38,666 nucleotides of DNA from CBFIJI01 sp965662885 (lineage in GTDB: Bacteria > Bacteroidota > Bacteroidia > Flavobacteriales > Flavobacteriaceae). The number at the start of each line of letters is the position of its first letter. The stretch's first letter is position 1. The notes beneath the pieces are model-generated. The model saw only the letters and a list, made by a program, of their open reading frames with translations, was not told the origin of the DNA and ran no database searches. The stretch spans positions 1 to 38,666 of the forward strand of contig CBFIJI010000010.1 in NCBI GenBank assembly GCA_965662885.1, in the 5' to 3' direction. The translations under genes were made by a program, and so were the position numbers. Shown here piece by piece: positions 15,866 through 23,605 of the stretch.

Positions 15866-17572
15866 TTAAATGACTGTGATTTGATTTTCTAGTTGATCTA
15901 TTTTTTCACCAAGTGCTTTTTGTTGTTCTTCCCACGATTGTTCCTTGTCAAAAACTTGGTTAACACTAAAGTAAAATTTAATTTTTGGTTCCGTACCACT
16001 GGGTCGGAGAGCAATTTTAGAGCCGTCTTCCAGCCAGAAAATCAACACGTTGGCTTTAGGTAAATTAATGGTTGAAGTACTTCCCGTACTGAGTTCTGTT
16101 TTTGTTGAGGTCAGCAGATCTTCTATGGTTTTTACAGGAATTCCACTAATTGTTTTTGGTGGTTTTTTTCTGTGATTATCTAAGGTTTTTGCAATTAAAG
16201 CAGCTCCTTCTTTCCCTTCTTTTTTGATGGACACCAAACGTTCTTCATAGAAGCCGTATTTACGATAGCAGTCCAATAAAAGATCCATAAAAGTTTTTCC
16301 CTCAGCTTTAGCATCAACAGCTATTTCACAAGCAAGTAGTGCGGCTGAGACCGCATCTTTATCTCTAACTTCATCACCAACTAAGTATCCAAAACTTTCT
16401 TCTCCTCCTCCAATAAACTCGAGATGGGGAAGATCTTCAATTAATTTTGCAATCCATTTGAATCCTGTCAAACATTCTTCAAAATGAACGTTCCAAGCCG
16501 CCGCCATCTTGGCCATTGCTGGGGTGGATACAATCGTACTAGCAATAAATTGTTTTCCATTCAATCGACCATTTTCAGACCATTTTCTAAGAAGGAATTC
16601 GGTCATGACAATCATTGTTTGATTTCCGTTGAGTAAACGGATATCTCCATCAGCAACTTTAACGGCAATCCCTAAACGATCACAATCAGGATCAGTTCCT
16701 ATAACCATATCGGCATCGAGGGCTATTGCCTTTTCAATAGCCATAGCCAAGGCCTGAGGTTCTTCAGGATTAGGTGATGTAACGGTAGGAAAGTCTCCAT
16801 CGGGAGTCGCTTGTTCTTCAACAATATGAACATGTTTGTATCCTGCTTTTTCAAGTACTTGTGGAATAGCGGTAATGGAAGTCCCGTGAAGCGGTGTAAA
16901 TACCAATTTAAAATCATCACGATTTCCTTTGCTCCATTGTGCAATATTTACAACAGTGTCTTGATAGATGCTGTCAATTTCTTCGTCAATCCAATGCAAT
17001 AAATTTTCTTTTGGATTAAATTGAATGTCCTCAAACCCAATTTTATCAATCGCTTTGGTTAATCCTATATCATGCGGAGGAACCAATTGTCCACCATCAT
17101 CCCAATACACCTTATAACCGTTGTATTCTGGTGGATTGTGAGAGGCAGTCAATACAATTCCACATTGGGCTTTTAAATTTCTTACTGCAAAGGAGAGTTC
17201 GGGGGTGGCTCGAAGTTCTGAAAATAAATAGCATTCGATTCCGTTGGCTGTAAAAACATCAGCAACCACTTTAGCGAGTTGGGCACTGTTATGACGACAG
17301 TCATAAGCAACTACTGCTTTGATAGGAGTATTCCTAAAGTTTTCCTTTAGGTAATTACTCAACCCTTGGGTGTTCTTTCCAATAGTGTATTTATTGATGC
17401 GATTGGTTCCAACTCCCATAGTACCTCGCATTCCTCCTGTGCCAAATTCGAGATCTTTATAAAAAGCATCTTCAAATTTTTTCGGATCATTCTGAAGCTT
17501 TTGGACTTCATTTTGTGTTTCTTGATCAAAGGGTTCCTGAAGCCATTTTTCAGCAATTTTATTAATGTTCAT
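15866..17572 (-). CDS. phospho-sugar mutase (phosphoglucomutase/phosphomannomutase family)
   Basis: 568 residues, the long PgcA-like bacterial form. All four signatures of the alpha-D-phosphohexomutase family are present: phosphoserine loop TASHNPPEYNG (Ser144), metal-binding GTDPDCDRLG (Asp294, 296, 298), sugar-specificity GGGEESFGY (388-396) and the phosphate-binding RPSGTEPKIKFY near residue 530. It interconverts hexose 1- and 6-phosphates in the cytoplasm, supplying sugar-1-phosphate for nucleotide sugars and envelope glycans. Its start overlaps the end of the glycosyltransferase gene by 11 bp. Whether glucose or mannose is preferred cannot be fixed from sequence; GEES is usual for glucose-acting members. 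Confidence 0.94.
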   Translation of the reverse strand: MNINKIAEKWLQEPFDQETQNEVQKLQNDPKKFEDAFYKDLEFGTGGMRGTMGVGTNRINKYTIGKNTQGLSNYLKENFRNTPIKAVVAYDCRHNSAQLAKVVADVFTANGIECYLFSELRATPELSFAVRNLKAQCGIVLTASHNPPEYNGYKVYWDDGGQLVPPHDIGLTKAIDKIGFEDIQFNPKENLLHWIDEEIDSIYQDTVVNIAQWSKGNRDDFKLVFTPLHGTSITAIPQVLEKAGYKHVHIVEEQATPDGDFPTVTSPNPEEPQALAMAIEKAIALDADMVIGTDPDCDRLGIAVKVADGDIRLLNGNQTMIVMTEFLLRKWSENGRLNGKQFIASTIVSTPAMAKMAAAWNVHFEECLTGFKWIAKLIEDLPHLEFIGGGEESFGYLVGDEVRDKDAVSAALLACEIAVDAKAEGKTFMDLLLDCYRKYGFYEERLVSIKKEGKEGAALIAKTLDNHRKKPPKTISGIPVKTIEDLLTSTKTELSTGSTSTINLPKANVLIFWLEDGSKIALRPSGTEPKIKFYFSVNQVFDKEQSWEEQQKALGEKIDQLENQITVI

Positions 17573-18530
17573 TCTCTTTGGTGTTTATATTGATTGTGTA
17601 GCGATTTTTATTCTTTTTTGTCCGTAATATTATTTCTCCAATAAATCCGGCAATAAAAAATTGAGATCCAATGATCATAAGGGTTAATGCAATATAAAAT
17701 TCAGGTCTTGAGGTAATAAGTCTTCCACTCGTATCTAAGTAAAGTTTATCGATGCCTAAATAAGCGGTAAAAAGGAAGCCAAAAAACAGGAGTAAACTTC
17801 CTAAGAGGCCAAAAAAGTACATTGGATTTTTTCCAAAGTGATTGATAAACCACAGGGTAATTAAATCCAAGAAGCCTTTAAAAAAACGATCAACTCCAAA
17901 CTTTGTTTTTCCAAATTTACGTGCTTGATGAACGACTACTTGTTCTCCAATTTTTTTAAATCCTGCATGGGCTGCCAGTACTGGTATATAACGATGCATT
18001 TCTCCATAAACATCTATTGATTTTACGACCTCTTTTCTATAGGCTTTTATGCCGCAATTAAAATCGTGAAGTGGTATTTTAGAAACTTTTCTAGCTGCCC
18101 AGTTAAACAGTTTGGAGGGAATATTTTTAAAAATGATGGAATCGAAGCGTTTTTTTTTCCAACCCGAAACGAGATCAAGATTTTTTTCTACTAGGGTAGC
18201 AATCAAATTTGGTATTTCTTCGGGAGAGTCTTGTAGGTCTGCATCTAAAGTTACAATATAAGTGCCTGCAGCTTCTTTAAAACCTGCATGGATGGCTTGT
18301 GATTTACCGAAGTTTCTTGAAAAAGAAAGACCATGTGTGTGCACATGGTCTTTAGTTAGTGCTTCAATGACATCCCATGATCCGTCAGTACTCCCATCAT
18401 CGATAAAAAATATCTCAAAAGAATAGTTGACAGGTTGGAGTGCTTTTACAATCCATTCATGCAACGGCTGTATGGACTCCCTCTCATTGAGTAGTGGAAT
18501 TATTATTGAAATGTCAGGCGCAGCTCGCAT
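17562..18530 (-). CDS. family 2 glycosyltransferase (polyprenol-phosphate type)
   Basis: 322 residues: a GT-A domain with SIIIPLLNERESI, DDGSTDGSW (44-52), the DxD-like TLDADLQDSPEE (94-105), HDFNCGIKAYRKEV, and two C-terminal membrane helices (MYFFGLLGSLLLFFGFLFTA; FYIALTLMIIGSQFFIAGFI). This is the DPM1/GtrB/ArnC-like arrangement, which moves a sugar from a nucleotide sugar to a polyprenyl phosphate at the inner membrane. It overlaps the phosphosugar mutase gene, in line with shared sugar supply. Codons 60-69 coincide with a 12-bp perfect hairpin followed on the coding strand by a T-rich tract. The DUF4199 gene ends 26 bp upstream and may be the first gene of the operon. Confidence 0.92.
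   Translation of the reverse strand: MRAAPDISIIIPLLNERESIQPLHEWIVKALQPVNYSFEIFFIDDGSTDGSWDVIEALTKDHVHTHGLSFSRNFGKSQAIHAGFKEAAGTYIVTLDADLQDSPEEIPNLIATLVEKNLDLVSGWKKKRFDSIIFKNIPSKLFNWAARKVSKIPLHDFNCGIKAYRKEVVKSIDVYGEMHRYIPVLAAHAGFKKIGEQVVVHQARKFGKTKFGVDRFFKGFLDLITLWFINHFGKNPMYFFGLLGSLLLFFGFLFTAYLGIDKLYLDTSGRLITSRPEFYIALTLMIIGSQFFIAGFIGEIILRTKKNKNRYTININTKENEH
18326..18353 (-). other. intragenic 12-bp hairpin with T-rich tract inside the glycosyltransferase gene
   Basis: AAAGACCATGTG (18326-18337) pairs perfectly with CACATGGTCTTT (18342-18353) around a 4-nt TGTG loop. Read along the coding (minus) strand the hairpin runs into TTTCTTTTTC, so it has the shape of an intrinsic terminator or pause site at codons 60-69. 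It is fully in frame and does not break the protein. Confidence 0.6.
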
Positions 18531-18556
18531 ATTTTTGCAAAACTACAAATTTTGTA

Positions 18557-19081
18557 CTATTCGGGCCGTGATTTCTTGACGATAAGTCCCCCGATAAGTG
18601 AAATTATAAAACCAAAAAACAAATTGGTAATGATAATAATCGGTCCAATGATATAAGGTGTTGAGAACTTCTTTTGCATTTCAATGGATTGATCGATTAT
18701 TTCTTTAGAAAGCTCGGGGTTGTCCATTCGCATTTTTTGGGATTGAAACTCCAATGATTTTTCCATCAGATCAGGGTCAATAACATTGGCAAGTAGCATA
18801 TAAAATCCAAAGCCTATAATTGCAGCAACTAGAGAAGCTCCCAAACCAATTTTAAGGGCTTCTCCTAAGCTCAAAAAACCTTCATTAGCTTTTTTAAAGG
18901 CAATAAATCCAGCTATAAGTGTTCCAGTCATGATGACCATACTGACAACACTTTGCATGGTTCCTCCTTGATAGTGCATGTCTAAAAAATAGAGCATTAG
19001 ACTAAAAATCGTTGAAATTACTGCAAGAATAATTCCGTAGTGTAAAGCATAAGCTCCTGTAGTAGTGTTTTTTGGTTCCAT
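18557..19081 (-). CDS. DUF4199 domain-containing membrane protein
   Basis: 174 residues with four predicted membrane helices (around 12-32, 42-62, 78-100 and 143-166) separated by a charged helical stretch (MEKSLEFQSQKMRMDNPELS). Length, helix spacing and the GEALKIGLGASLVAAIIGFGFY segment fit the DUF4199 family, which is common in Bacteroidetes and often placed directly before a family 2 glycosyltransferase gene, as here (26 bp). No function is established for the family; a partner role in envelope glycan or lipid metabolism is inferred from the neighbourhood. Confidence 0.85.
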   Translation of the reverse strand: MEPKNTTTGAYALHYGIILAVISTIFSLMLYFLDMHYQGGTMQSVVSMVIMTGTLIAGFIAFKKANEGFLSLGEALKIGLGASLVAAIIGFGFYMLLANVIDPDLMEKSLEFQSQKMRMDNPELSKEIIDQSIEMQKKFSTPYIIGPIIIITNLFFGFIISLIGGLIVKKSRPE

Positions 19082-19167
19082 TATGTGTTTTGTTTAAAAT
19101 AATACTCAAAATAACTGAAATATTTAAAAAAAAGTCGCTTTACAAAAATTTTATTTTAAAAAACATG

Positions 19168-19175
19168 TACATTTG
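19168..19175 (+). promoter_or_regulatory. -7 box (TACATTTG) of rpmE2
   Basis: A perfect match to the TAnnTTTG element, ending 18 bp before the rpmE2 ATG. The expected -33 TTTG is not evident about 19 bp upstream in this A/T-rich stretch, so strength is uncertain. Confidence 0.5.
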
Positions 19176-19193
19176 CAATCCAAAAATAAAATT

Positions 19194-19445
19194 ATGAAAG
19201 CAGCCATCCATCCAGATAATTATCGATTAGTAGCTTTTAAAGACATGTCCAATGAGGACATATTTATTACAAAGTCAACAGCAGATACAAACGAAACTTT
19301 GGAATTTGAAGGTGTTGAATATCCGCTGATTAAATTGGAGATTTCCAGAACATCACATCCTTTCTACACTGGTAAGTCCAAACTTGTTGACACTGCTGGT
19401 CGTATTGATAAGTTTAAAAACAAATACGCTAAATTTAAAAAATAA
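19194..19445 (+). CDS. rpmE2: 50S ribosomal protein L31, type B
   Basis: 83 residues (MKAAIHPDNYRLVAFKDMSN...), the full length of type B L31. The start is set at the ATG of 19194: an in-frame start further up would lie within the -7 box, and homologues begin MKxxIHPxNYR. The family hallmarks IHPDNYRLV, FITKSTADT, EISRTSHPFYTGK and DTAGRIDKFKNKY are present. It contains no cysteine, so it is the zinc-independent (C-minus) form. L31 bridges the subunits near the central protuberance. The gene stands alone with its own promoter and a strong terminator. Confidence 0.97.
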   Translation: MKAAIHPDNYRLVAFKDMSNEDIFITKSTADTNETLEFEGVEYPLIKLEISRTSHPFYTGKSKLVDTAGRIDKFKNKYAKFKK

Positions 19446-19465
19446 GCGTACAACAACTCTTTATT

Positions 19466-19494
19466 AAAAACCGCCAAAAGGCGGTTTTTTTATT
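19466..19494. terminator. bidirectional intrinsic terminator (rpmE2 / peptide-binding lipoprotein gene)
   Basis: AAAAACCGCC (19466-19475) pairs with GGCGGTTTTT (19480-19489) around an AAAA loop; T-runs follow on both strands. It lies 20 bp after the rpmE2 stop and just beyond the stop codon of the convergent lipoprotein gene, so it can serve both. Confidence 0.85.
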
Positions 19495-21100
19495 TTTTAA
19501 CTGTTTTGAGAATTAGCAAGTTGATTGGATTCATGGAGAAATCTTTAATGTTTTTTTGGGTAAAACGAATGGCTTGATCGTAGAACAACGGGACAATTGG
19601 AAACTTACTCATTGATAAACTATCCATGGTTTGGTAGAGCACTACTCTTTTTTTAGGGTCTTCAATACTCAAAGCTTTTTCGTATAAACGATCAAATTCT
19701 GTATTCTTAAAGTGTGTATAATTGGGACCAGAAGGGGATAGGTTGGGAGCGTAAAATAAGGAAAGATAATTCTCTGCATCTGGGTAATCAGCAATCCAAC
19801 TCGCTCTAAAAAGTTCTAGTTTACCTGAAGATTTTGCCTGCCTCAAGGTTGCTGTTGGCAACACATCAATGTTAACTTTGATTCCAATTTTTTCAAGCTC
19901 ACGTTGCAGAAATTCACAGATATCTAAATAATTGGCATCTGTTGCTAGGGAGAGGGTAGGACTTACTTCTGAGGACTCTTTAAATGTATTCACTAGTTCT
20001 CTTGCCCGGTCTGGTTTATAATCAAAAGGAATTTTTGACGTTCCAGGGAGTCCTTTGGGTATAAATCCTTTTTTGGCAGGATAACCGATATTGTTTCTTA
20101 GGTAAGCAACCATCATTTCACGATCAAAACCTATATTTATGGCCTCTCGAATTAGTGGAGATCGAACCACAGGGGATTCTGCATCTAAATAAAATCCGAT
20201 ATACTCCGTATTTAAATACGCTCCTTTTTGCATTGCTATTTTTCCTTTGTACTTAGGTTGAAGATCTCCTTCAGTTGTTAAGAGTTCATCTTTATAAGAG
20301 CTGTCTAAGGAATTGATGAAGTCTAATTTCCCTTGAACAAAAAGCATAAATTCACTTTGGATATCCGCAATAAATTGAATGGCTACGGCCTCCAAATAGG
20401 GGAGTCGATTTCCAGTTGCGTCAAATTCAAAGTAGTGATTATTTTTTCGCAAGACCAATTTTACATTTTCTTCCCAACGTTTAAAGTAAAATGGGCCAGT
20501 TCCAATAGGGTGGTTTCTAAAGGCTTCACCGTAGAACTCAATTACTTCATGAGGGACAACAGCACAATAGCGCATGGAAAGTAGTCCAAGAAATGCAGGG
20601 AATGGTTTTTTGAGTGTTATTTCAAAAGTGGAATCGTCAATGGCTGAATACTGTGAAACATTTTGAAGCACCCAACTTCCTGGAGAGGCTACTTTGGGAT
20701 CCGTTAGTCGATTAAAGCTATATACAAAATCTTGAGCGACAACCTTTCTTTTGTTCGGTTCATTAAAGTGGGGGGAAGGATGAAAAAAAACATCGTCACG
20801 AAGCGTGAAAGTGTAGGTTAGTCCGTCATTGCTCATTTTCCATGTTTTAGCAATTTCTGGTTGAACCGCTAAGTTGTTATCCAATTGTACAAGACCATTA
20901 AAAAGTTGGTTAATAGCCCAGATGTTCTGAGGATTTCTTGCAAAAGCGGGATCTAAAGAGGTGATGTTTCGATATTCATTGTATCGAAAAACACTTCCTG
21001 TGGGTTGTGTTGAATTATTGGAATCACAAGCTAAAGTCACTAATAGAAAACATAGAAGTGAAACTATTCGAGACGTGATTGGTTTTCCGTTTGGACACAT
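19490..21100 (-). CDS. ABC transporter substrate-binding lipoprotein, family 5 (peptide/nickel type)
   Basis: 536 residues from the ATG at 21100. That start gives a clean lipoprotein signal (CPNGKPITSRIVSLLCFLLVTLAC, Cys at about residue 24), whereas the longer in-frame opening would overlap the mtaB gene. The mature protein matches SBP_bac_5: SLDPAFARNPQNIWAINQLF, PEIAKTWKMSNDGLTYTFTL, HPIGTGPFYFKRWEEN, AINIGFDREMMV. Such proteins bind oligopeptides for ABC import. No permease or ATPase genes are nearby, so it is an orphan in this window. A -7 box reading TATTTTTG on the minus strand (21134-21127) lies 26 bp before the ATG. Lipid anchoring in the inner or outer membrane cannot be told. Confidence 0.9.
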   Translation of the reverse strand: MCPNGKPITSRIVSLLCFLLVTLACDSNNSTQPTGSVFRYNEYRNITSLDPAFARNPQNIWAINQLFNGLVQLDNNLAVQPEIAKTWKMSNDGLTYTFTLRDDVFFHPSPHFNEPNKRKVVAQDFVYSFNRLTDPKVASPGSWVLQNVSQYSAIDDSTFEITLKKPFPAFLGLLSMRYCAVVPHEVIEFYGEAFRNHPIGTGPFYFKRWEENVKLVLRKNNHYFEFDATGNRLPYLEAVAIQFIADIQSEFMLFVQGKLDFINSLDSSYKDELLTTEGDLQPKYKGKIAMQKGAYLNTEYIGFYLDAESPVVRSPLIREAINIGFDREMMVAYLRNNIGYPAKKGFIPKGLPGTSKIPFDYKPDRARELVNTFKESSEVSPTLSLATDANYLDICEFLQRELEKIGIKVNIDVLPTATLRQAKSSGKLELFRASWIADYPDAENYLSLFYAPNLSPSGPNYTHFKNTEFDRLYEKALSIEDPKKRVVLYQTMDSLSMSKFPIVPLFYDQAIRFTQKNIKDFSMNPINLLILKTVKK

Positions 21101-21122
21101 TGTTATAGAGTTGGTATATTTG
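21090..21122 (+). promoter_or_regulatory. promoter of mtaB (TTTG-N21-TATATTTG)
   Basis: TTTG at 21090-21093 and TATATTTG at 21115-21122, 21 bp apart, match the Bacteroidetes housekeeping promoter. It ends 31 bp before the mtaB start and overlaps the 5' end of the divergent lipoprotein gene. Confidence 0.6.
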
Positions 21123-21126
21123 TCCT

Positions 21127-21134
21127 CAAAAATA
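21127..21134 (-). promoter_or_regulatory. possible -7 box (TATTTTTG) of the peptide-binding lipoprotein gene
   Basis: On the minus strand this fits TAnnTTTG and lies 26 bp before the chosen ATG, supporting that start. It is only 4 bp from the mtaB -7 box, so the two divergent promoters face away from each other. No clear -33 TTTG is seen. Confidence 0.4.
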
Positions 21135-21153
21135 ATAAGAATATAACAGTTTA

Positions 21154-22503
21154 GTGAAATTGAATCAAGATACCTTTGACTTACAAACTCAAAAAGCACG
21201 TGTAGCTTTCCATACCTTGGGGTGTAAACTGAATTTTTCAGAAACTGCTACCATAGCCCGTGATTTTGATCAACGTATATACGATCGCGTTTCTTTTGAA
21301 GAGGTGGCTGATGTTTATGTAATCAATACGTGTTCAGTCACGGAAAATGCTGATAAGCGTTTTAAAACCTTAGTCAAAAAAGCACTCAGACAAAATCCAG
21401 AAGGATTTATTGCTGCAATTGGCTGTTATGCACAACTTCAGCCAGAAGCTTTAGCGGATATAAATGGTGTTGATTTGGTCTTGGGTGCAAAAGAAAAATT
21501 TCAATTACCCAATTATATTGCTGATATCACAAAAAAAGAAAGAGGTGAGGTTCATGCATGTGAAATTGAAGAAACTAATTTCTATAAAAGTAGCTACTCT
21601 TTGGGTGATAGGACTCGCGCATTTCTTAAGGTGCAAGATGGCTGTGACTATAAATGTAGTTATTGTACCATACCCCAAGCGCGTGGAATTTCAAGAAGTG
21701 ATCAGCTAAATCAGGTGCTTGAAAATGCGAGAATTATTGCTTCCAAGGGTATTAAAGAAATCGTTTTAACAGGCGTGAATATTGGAGATTATGGAAAAGG
21801 TGAGTTTGGTAATAAAAAACACGACCATACCTTTTTAGATTTAATTGAAGCTTTAGATGCAATCCCTTCCATTGCTCGAATTCGAATTTCTTCGATTGAG
21901 CCCAATTTGTTGAATGATGAAATCATTGATTTTGTGGCTAACAGCAAACGATTTGTACCTCATTTTCATATTCCACTTCAAAGTGGTAGTGATCATATAT
22001 TAAAGCGGATGCGGAGGCGCTACTTGACACCCCTTTATAAAGAACGAATCAAAAGAATTAAGACCTTGATGCCTCATGCATGTATTGGAGTCGACGTTAT
22101 TGTTGGTTTTCCTGGAGAAACTGATGAGGATTTTTTGGCGAGTTATCGTTTTTTATCTGAATTAGATATCTCTTACCTTCATGTTTTCACCTACTCAGAG
22201 CGACCCAATACAGAGGCAGCCACGTTTGAGGAGGTAGTTCCTATGCAAGTAAGAAATAAAAGGAGTAAACTGTTAAGGGGCTTGTCGGCAAAGAAAAAGC
22301 ATCATTTTTATGAATCACAGCTTGGGGCTAATCAAGATGTTTTGTTTGAATCCGAAAACAAGGAAGGTTATATTCAAGGATTTACCTCAAATTATGTCAA
22401 GGTAAGAGCACCATGGAATCCAGAATTAAGCAATTGCATCAAAGGAATTTCGTTGGATCATATTGATCCTGACGGTTTTGTTCGCTTTAAAGAAAAAGTT
22501 TAA
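21154..22503 (+). CDS. mtaB: tRNA (t6A37) methylthiotransferase
   Basis: 449 residues with a GTG start. The three domains of radical-SAM methylthiotransferases are visible: the UPF0004 domain with Cys24 (LGCKLNFSE), Cys60 (NTCSVTENADKR) and Cys91 (GCYAQLQP) binding one iron-sulfur cluster; the radical SAM cluster Cys164/168/171 (DGCDYKCSYCTIPQARG); and a C-terminal region with the weak TRAM-like sequence. LGCKLN rather than LGCPKN separates it from RimO and, with NADKR, points to MtaB, which converts t6A to ms2t6A at tRNA position 37. The gene has its own promoter and its stop overlaps the stop of the convergent GNAT-like gene by 4 bp. Confidence 0.94.
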   Translation: MKLNQDTFDLQTQKARVAFHTLGCKLNFSETATIARDFDQRIYDRVSFEEVADVYVINTCSVTENADKRFKTLVKKALRQNPEGFIAAIGCYAQLQPEALADINGVDLVLGAKEKFQLPNYIADITKKERGEVHACEIEETNFYKSSYSLGDRTRAFLKVQDGCDYKCSYCTIPQARGISRSDQLNQVLENARIIASKGIKEIVLTGVNIGDYGKGEFGNKKHDHTFLDLIEALDAIPSIARIRISSIEPNLLNDEIIDFVANSKRFVPHFHIPLQSGSDHILKRMRRRYLTPLYKERIKRIKTLMPHACIGVDVIVGFPGETDEDFLASYRFLSELDISYLHVFTYSERPNTEAATFEEVVPMQVRNKRSKLLRGLSAKKKHHFYESQLGANQDVLFESENKEGYIQGFTSNYVKVRAPWNPELSNCIKGISLDHIDPDGFVRFKEKV

Positions 22504-22793
22504 ATTTGAATTCCAACTGGAAGAAACTTTTTGTAAGATCTGTTTCTTCGAACAAAGCTTGCAATTGTTGGGGAGGTTGGTACAACTCTAAGTTCTTTTT
22601 CAGCAATAAACTCAAACACAATTTTAATGAATTTTTCCTCGAAATCGGTGTCTTCAATTTCTTCGGGAATTGATATTTTAGTTAGAAAAATTTTACGTTC
22701 TTGTTCTGCGTATTCAATGCGAGCAAGATGATTACCAATTTTAGCTTCAAATTGTCTGAGGAATTCATTGTTTTCCAAAACGATTTGTTCCAT
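22500..22793 (-). CDS. small GNAT-like protein (COG2388/YjdJ type)
   Basis: 97 residues from the ATG at 22793. A longer TTG-initiated frame to 22844 is possible but less likely. The segment ELRVVPTSPTIASFVRRNRSYKKFLP matches the conserved C-terminal part of COG2388 proteins (KVVPxCPxxAxYIxxHPEY), and LARIEYAEQERKIFLTKISIPEEI fills the place of the strand pair leading to the acetyl-CoA loop. The usual RGxGxA/G pyrophosphate-binding loop is not evident; its place is taken by acidic EEIEDTDFEEK. Catalysis is therefore doubtful. A good promoter lies upstream at 22863-22894. Function unknown. Confidence 0.72.
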   Translation of the reverse strand: MEQIVLENNEFLRQFEAKIGNHLARIEYAEQERKIFLTKISIPEEIEDTDFEEKFIKIVFEFIAEKELRVVPTSPTIASFVRRNRSYKKFLPVGIQI

Positions 22794-22862
22794 ATGTTTA
22801 GGGTTTAATTTAGTATCCAAAAAATAAACGTTAGTATGGCTCAACTAAGCTTGAGCAGATTG

Positions 22863-22894
22863 CAAAAATACGAATAAAATAGTTTACAGGCAAA
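22863..22894 (-). promoter_or_regulatory. promoter of the GNAT-like gene (TTTG-N20-TATTTTTG)
   Basis: On the minus strand TTTG (22894-22891) and TATTTTTG (22870-22863) are 20 bp apart, a near-ideal housekeeping promoter. The predicted transcript would begin near 22856, right at a 6-bp hairpin (GCTCAA/TTGAGC, 22839-22856), and have about 63 bases of leader before the ATG at 22793. Confidence 0.6.
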
Positions 22895-22908
22895 AGTCAT
22901 TTTTAACG

Positions 22909-23580
22909 ATGGAAACGAAACATATATATTTAATGCCAGGTATGGCGGCAAGCCCTCGGATTTTTGAATTTATAACACTACCGGAACCTTTTGAAATTCA
23001 TCTACTCAGTTGGATTTCACCCAAGAAGAAAGAAGCGTTATCCGATTATGCTAAAAGAATGTGTGAACGTATTGAACATTCTAATCCTATTCTACTTGGG
23101 GTTTCCTTTGGAGGGGTTTTAGTTCAGGAAATGGCGCAGCATCTTGATAATGCACTGTTGATTATCGTTTCTAGCATAAAATCCAATGATGAACTACCTG
23201 CTCCAATGAAGCTTGCACAACGTTCTAATATTCATAAACTACTTCCCACTCAATGGATTGAAAATTTTGAAACCTTGGCCTTGTTTGCTTTTGGTGAAGG
23301 AATAAAAAAACGCGTGGCACTCTACAAACGCTATCTTTCCGAACGTGATCCCGAATATTTAAGTTGGTCTATTGATGCATTGGTTCATTGGAATCAAAAA
23401 ACTCCTCCTTCAAATATTATTCATATTCATGGAAAGCGTGATACCGTATTTCCAACAAAAAATCTATTAGATCCTGTTATTTTAATTGATGGAGGTCATG
23501 CGATGATCATCAACAAATCCCATTGGTTCAATAAAAATTTAGCTCGATTAATATTAGAAAATACTTTAATAAATTCATAA
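22909..23580 (+). CDS. alpha/beta hydrolase
   Basis: 223 residues, no signal peptide. The catalytic triad is visible: Ser66 in the nucleophile elbow LLGVSFGGV, Asp178 in HIHGKRDTVFP and His197 in DGGHAMI. The opening HIYLMPGMAASPRIFE corresponds to the oxyanion strand region. It is a small cytoplasmic member with a short cap; the substrate cannot be predicted. The lytic transglycosylase gene begins 25 bp downstream in the same direction, so the pair is probably an operon, but no functional link is clear. Confidence 0.85.
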   Translation: METKHIYLMPGMAASPRIFEFITLPEPFEIHLLSWISPKKKEALSDYAKRMCERIEHSNPILLGVSFGGVLVQEMAQHLDNALLIIVSSIKSNDELPAPMKLAQRSNIHKLLPTQWIENFETLALFAFGEGIKKRVALYKRYLSERDPEYLSWSIDALVHWNQKTPPSNIIHIHGKRDTVFPTKNLLDPVILIDGGHAMIINKSHWFNKNLARLILENTLINS

Positions 23581-23605
23581 ATTGCTTAAAAACCTGGATT
23601 TTATA

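Noticed and set aside
19173..19193. Upstream in-frame start for rpmE2 at 19173
   Set aside because: It overlaps the TACATTTG promoter box and homologues start at MKxxIHP; the ATG at 19194 is preferred.
21101..21199. N-terminal extension of the peptide-binding lipoprotein to 21199
   Set aside because: It would overlap the divergent mtaB gene and its promoter, and would bury the lipoprotein signal peptide 33 residues inside the protein.
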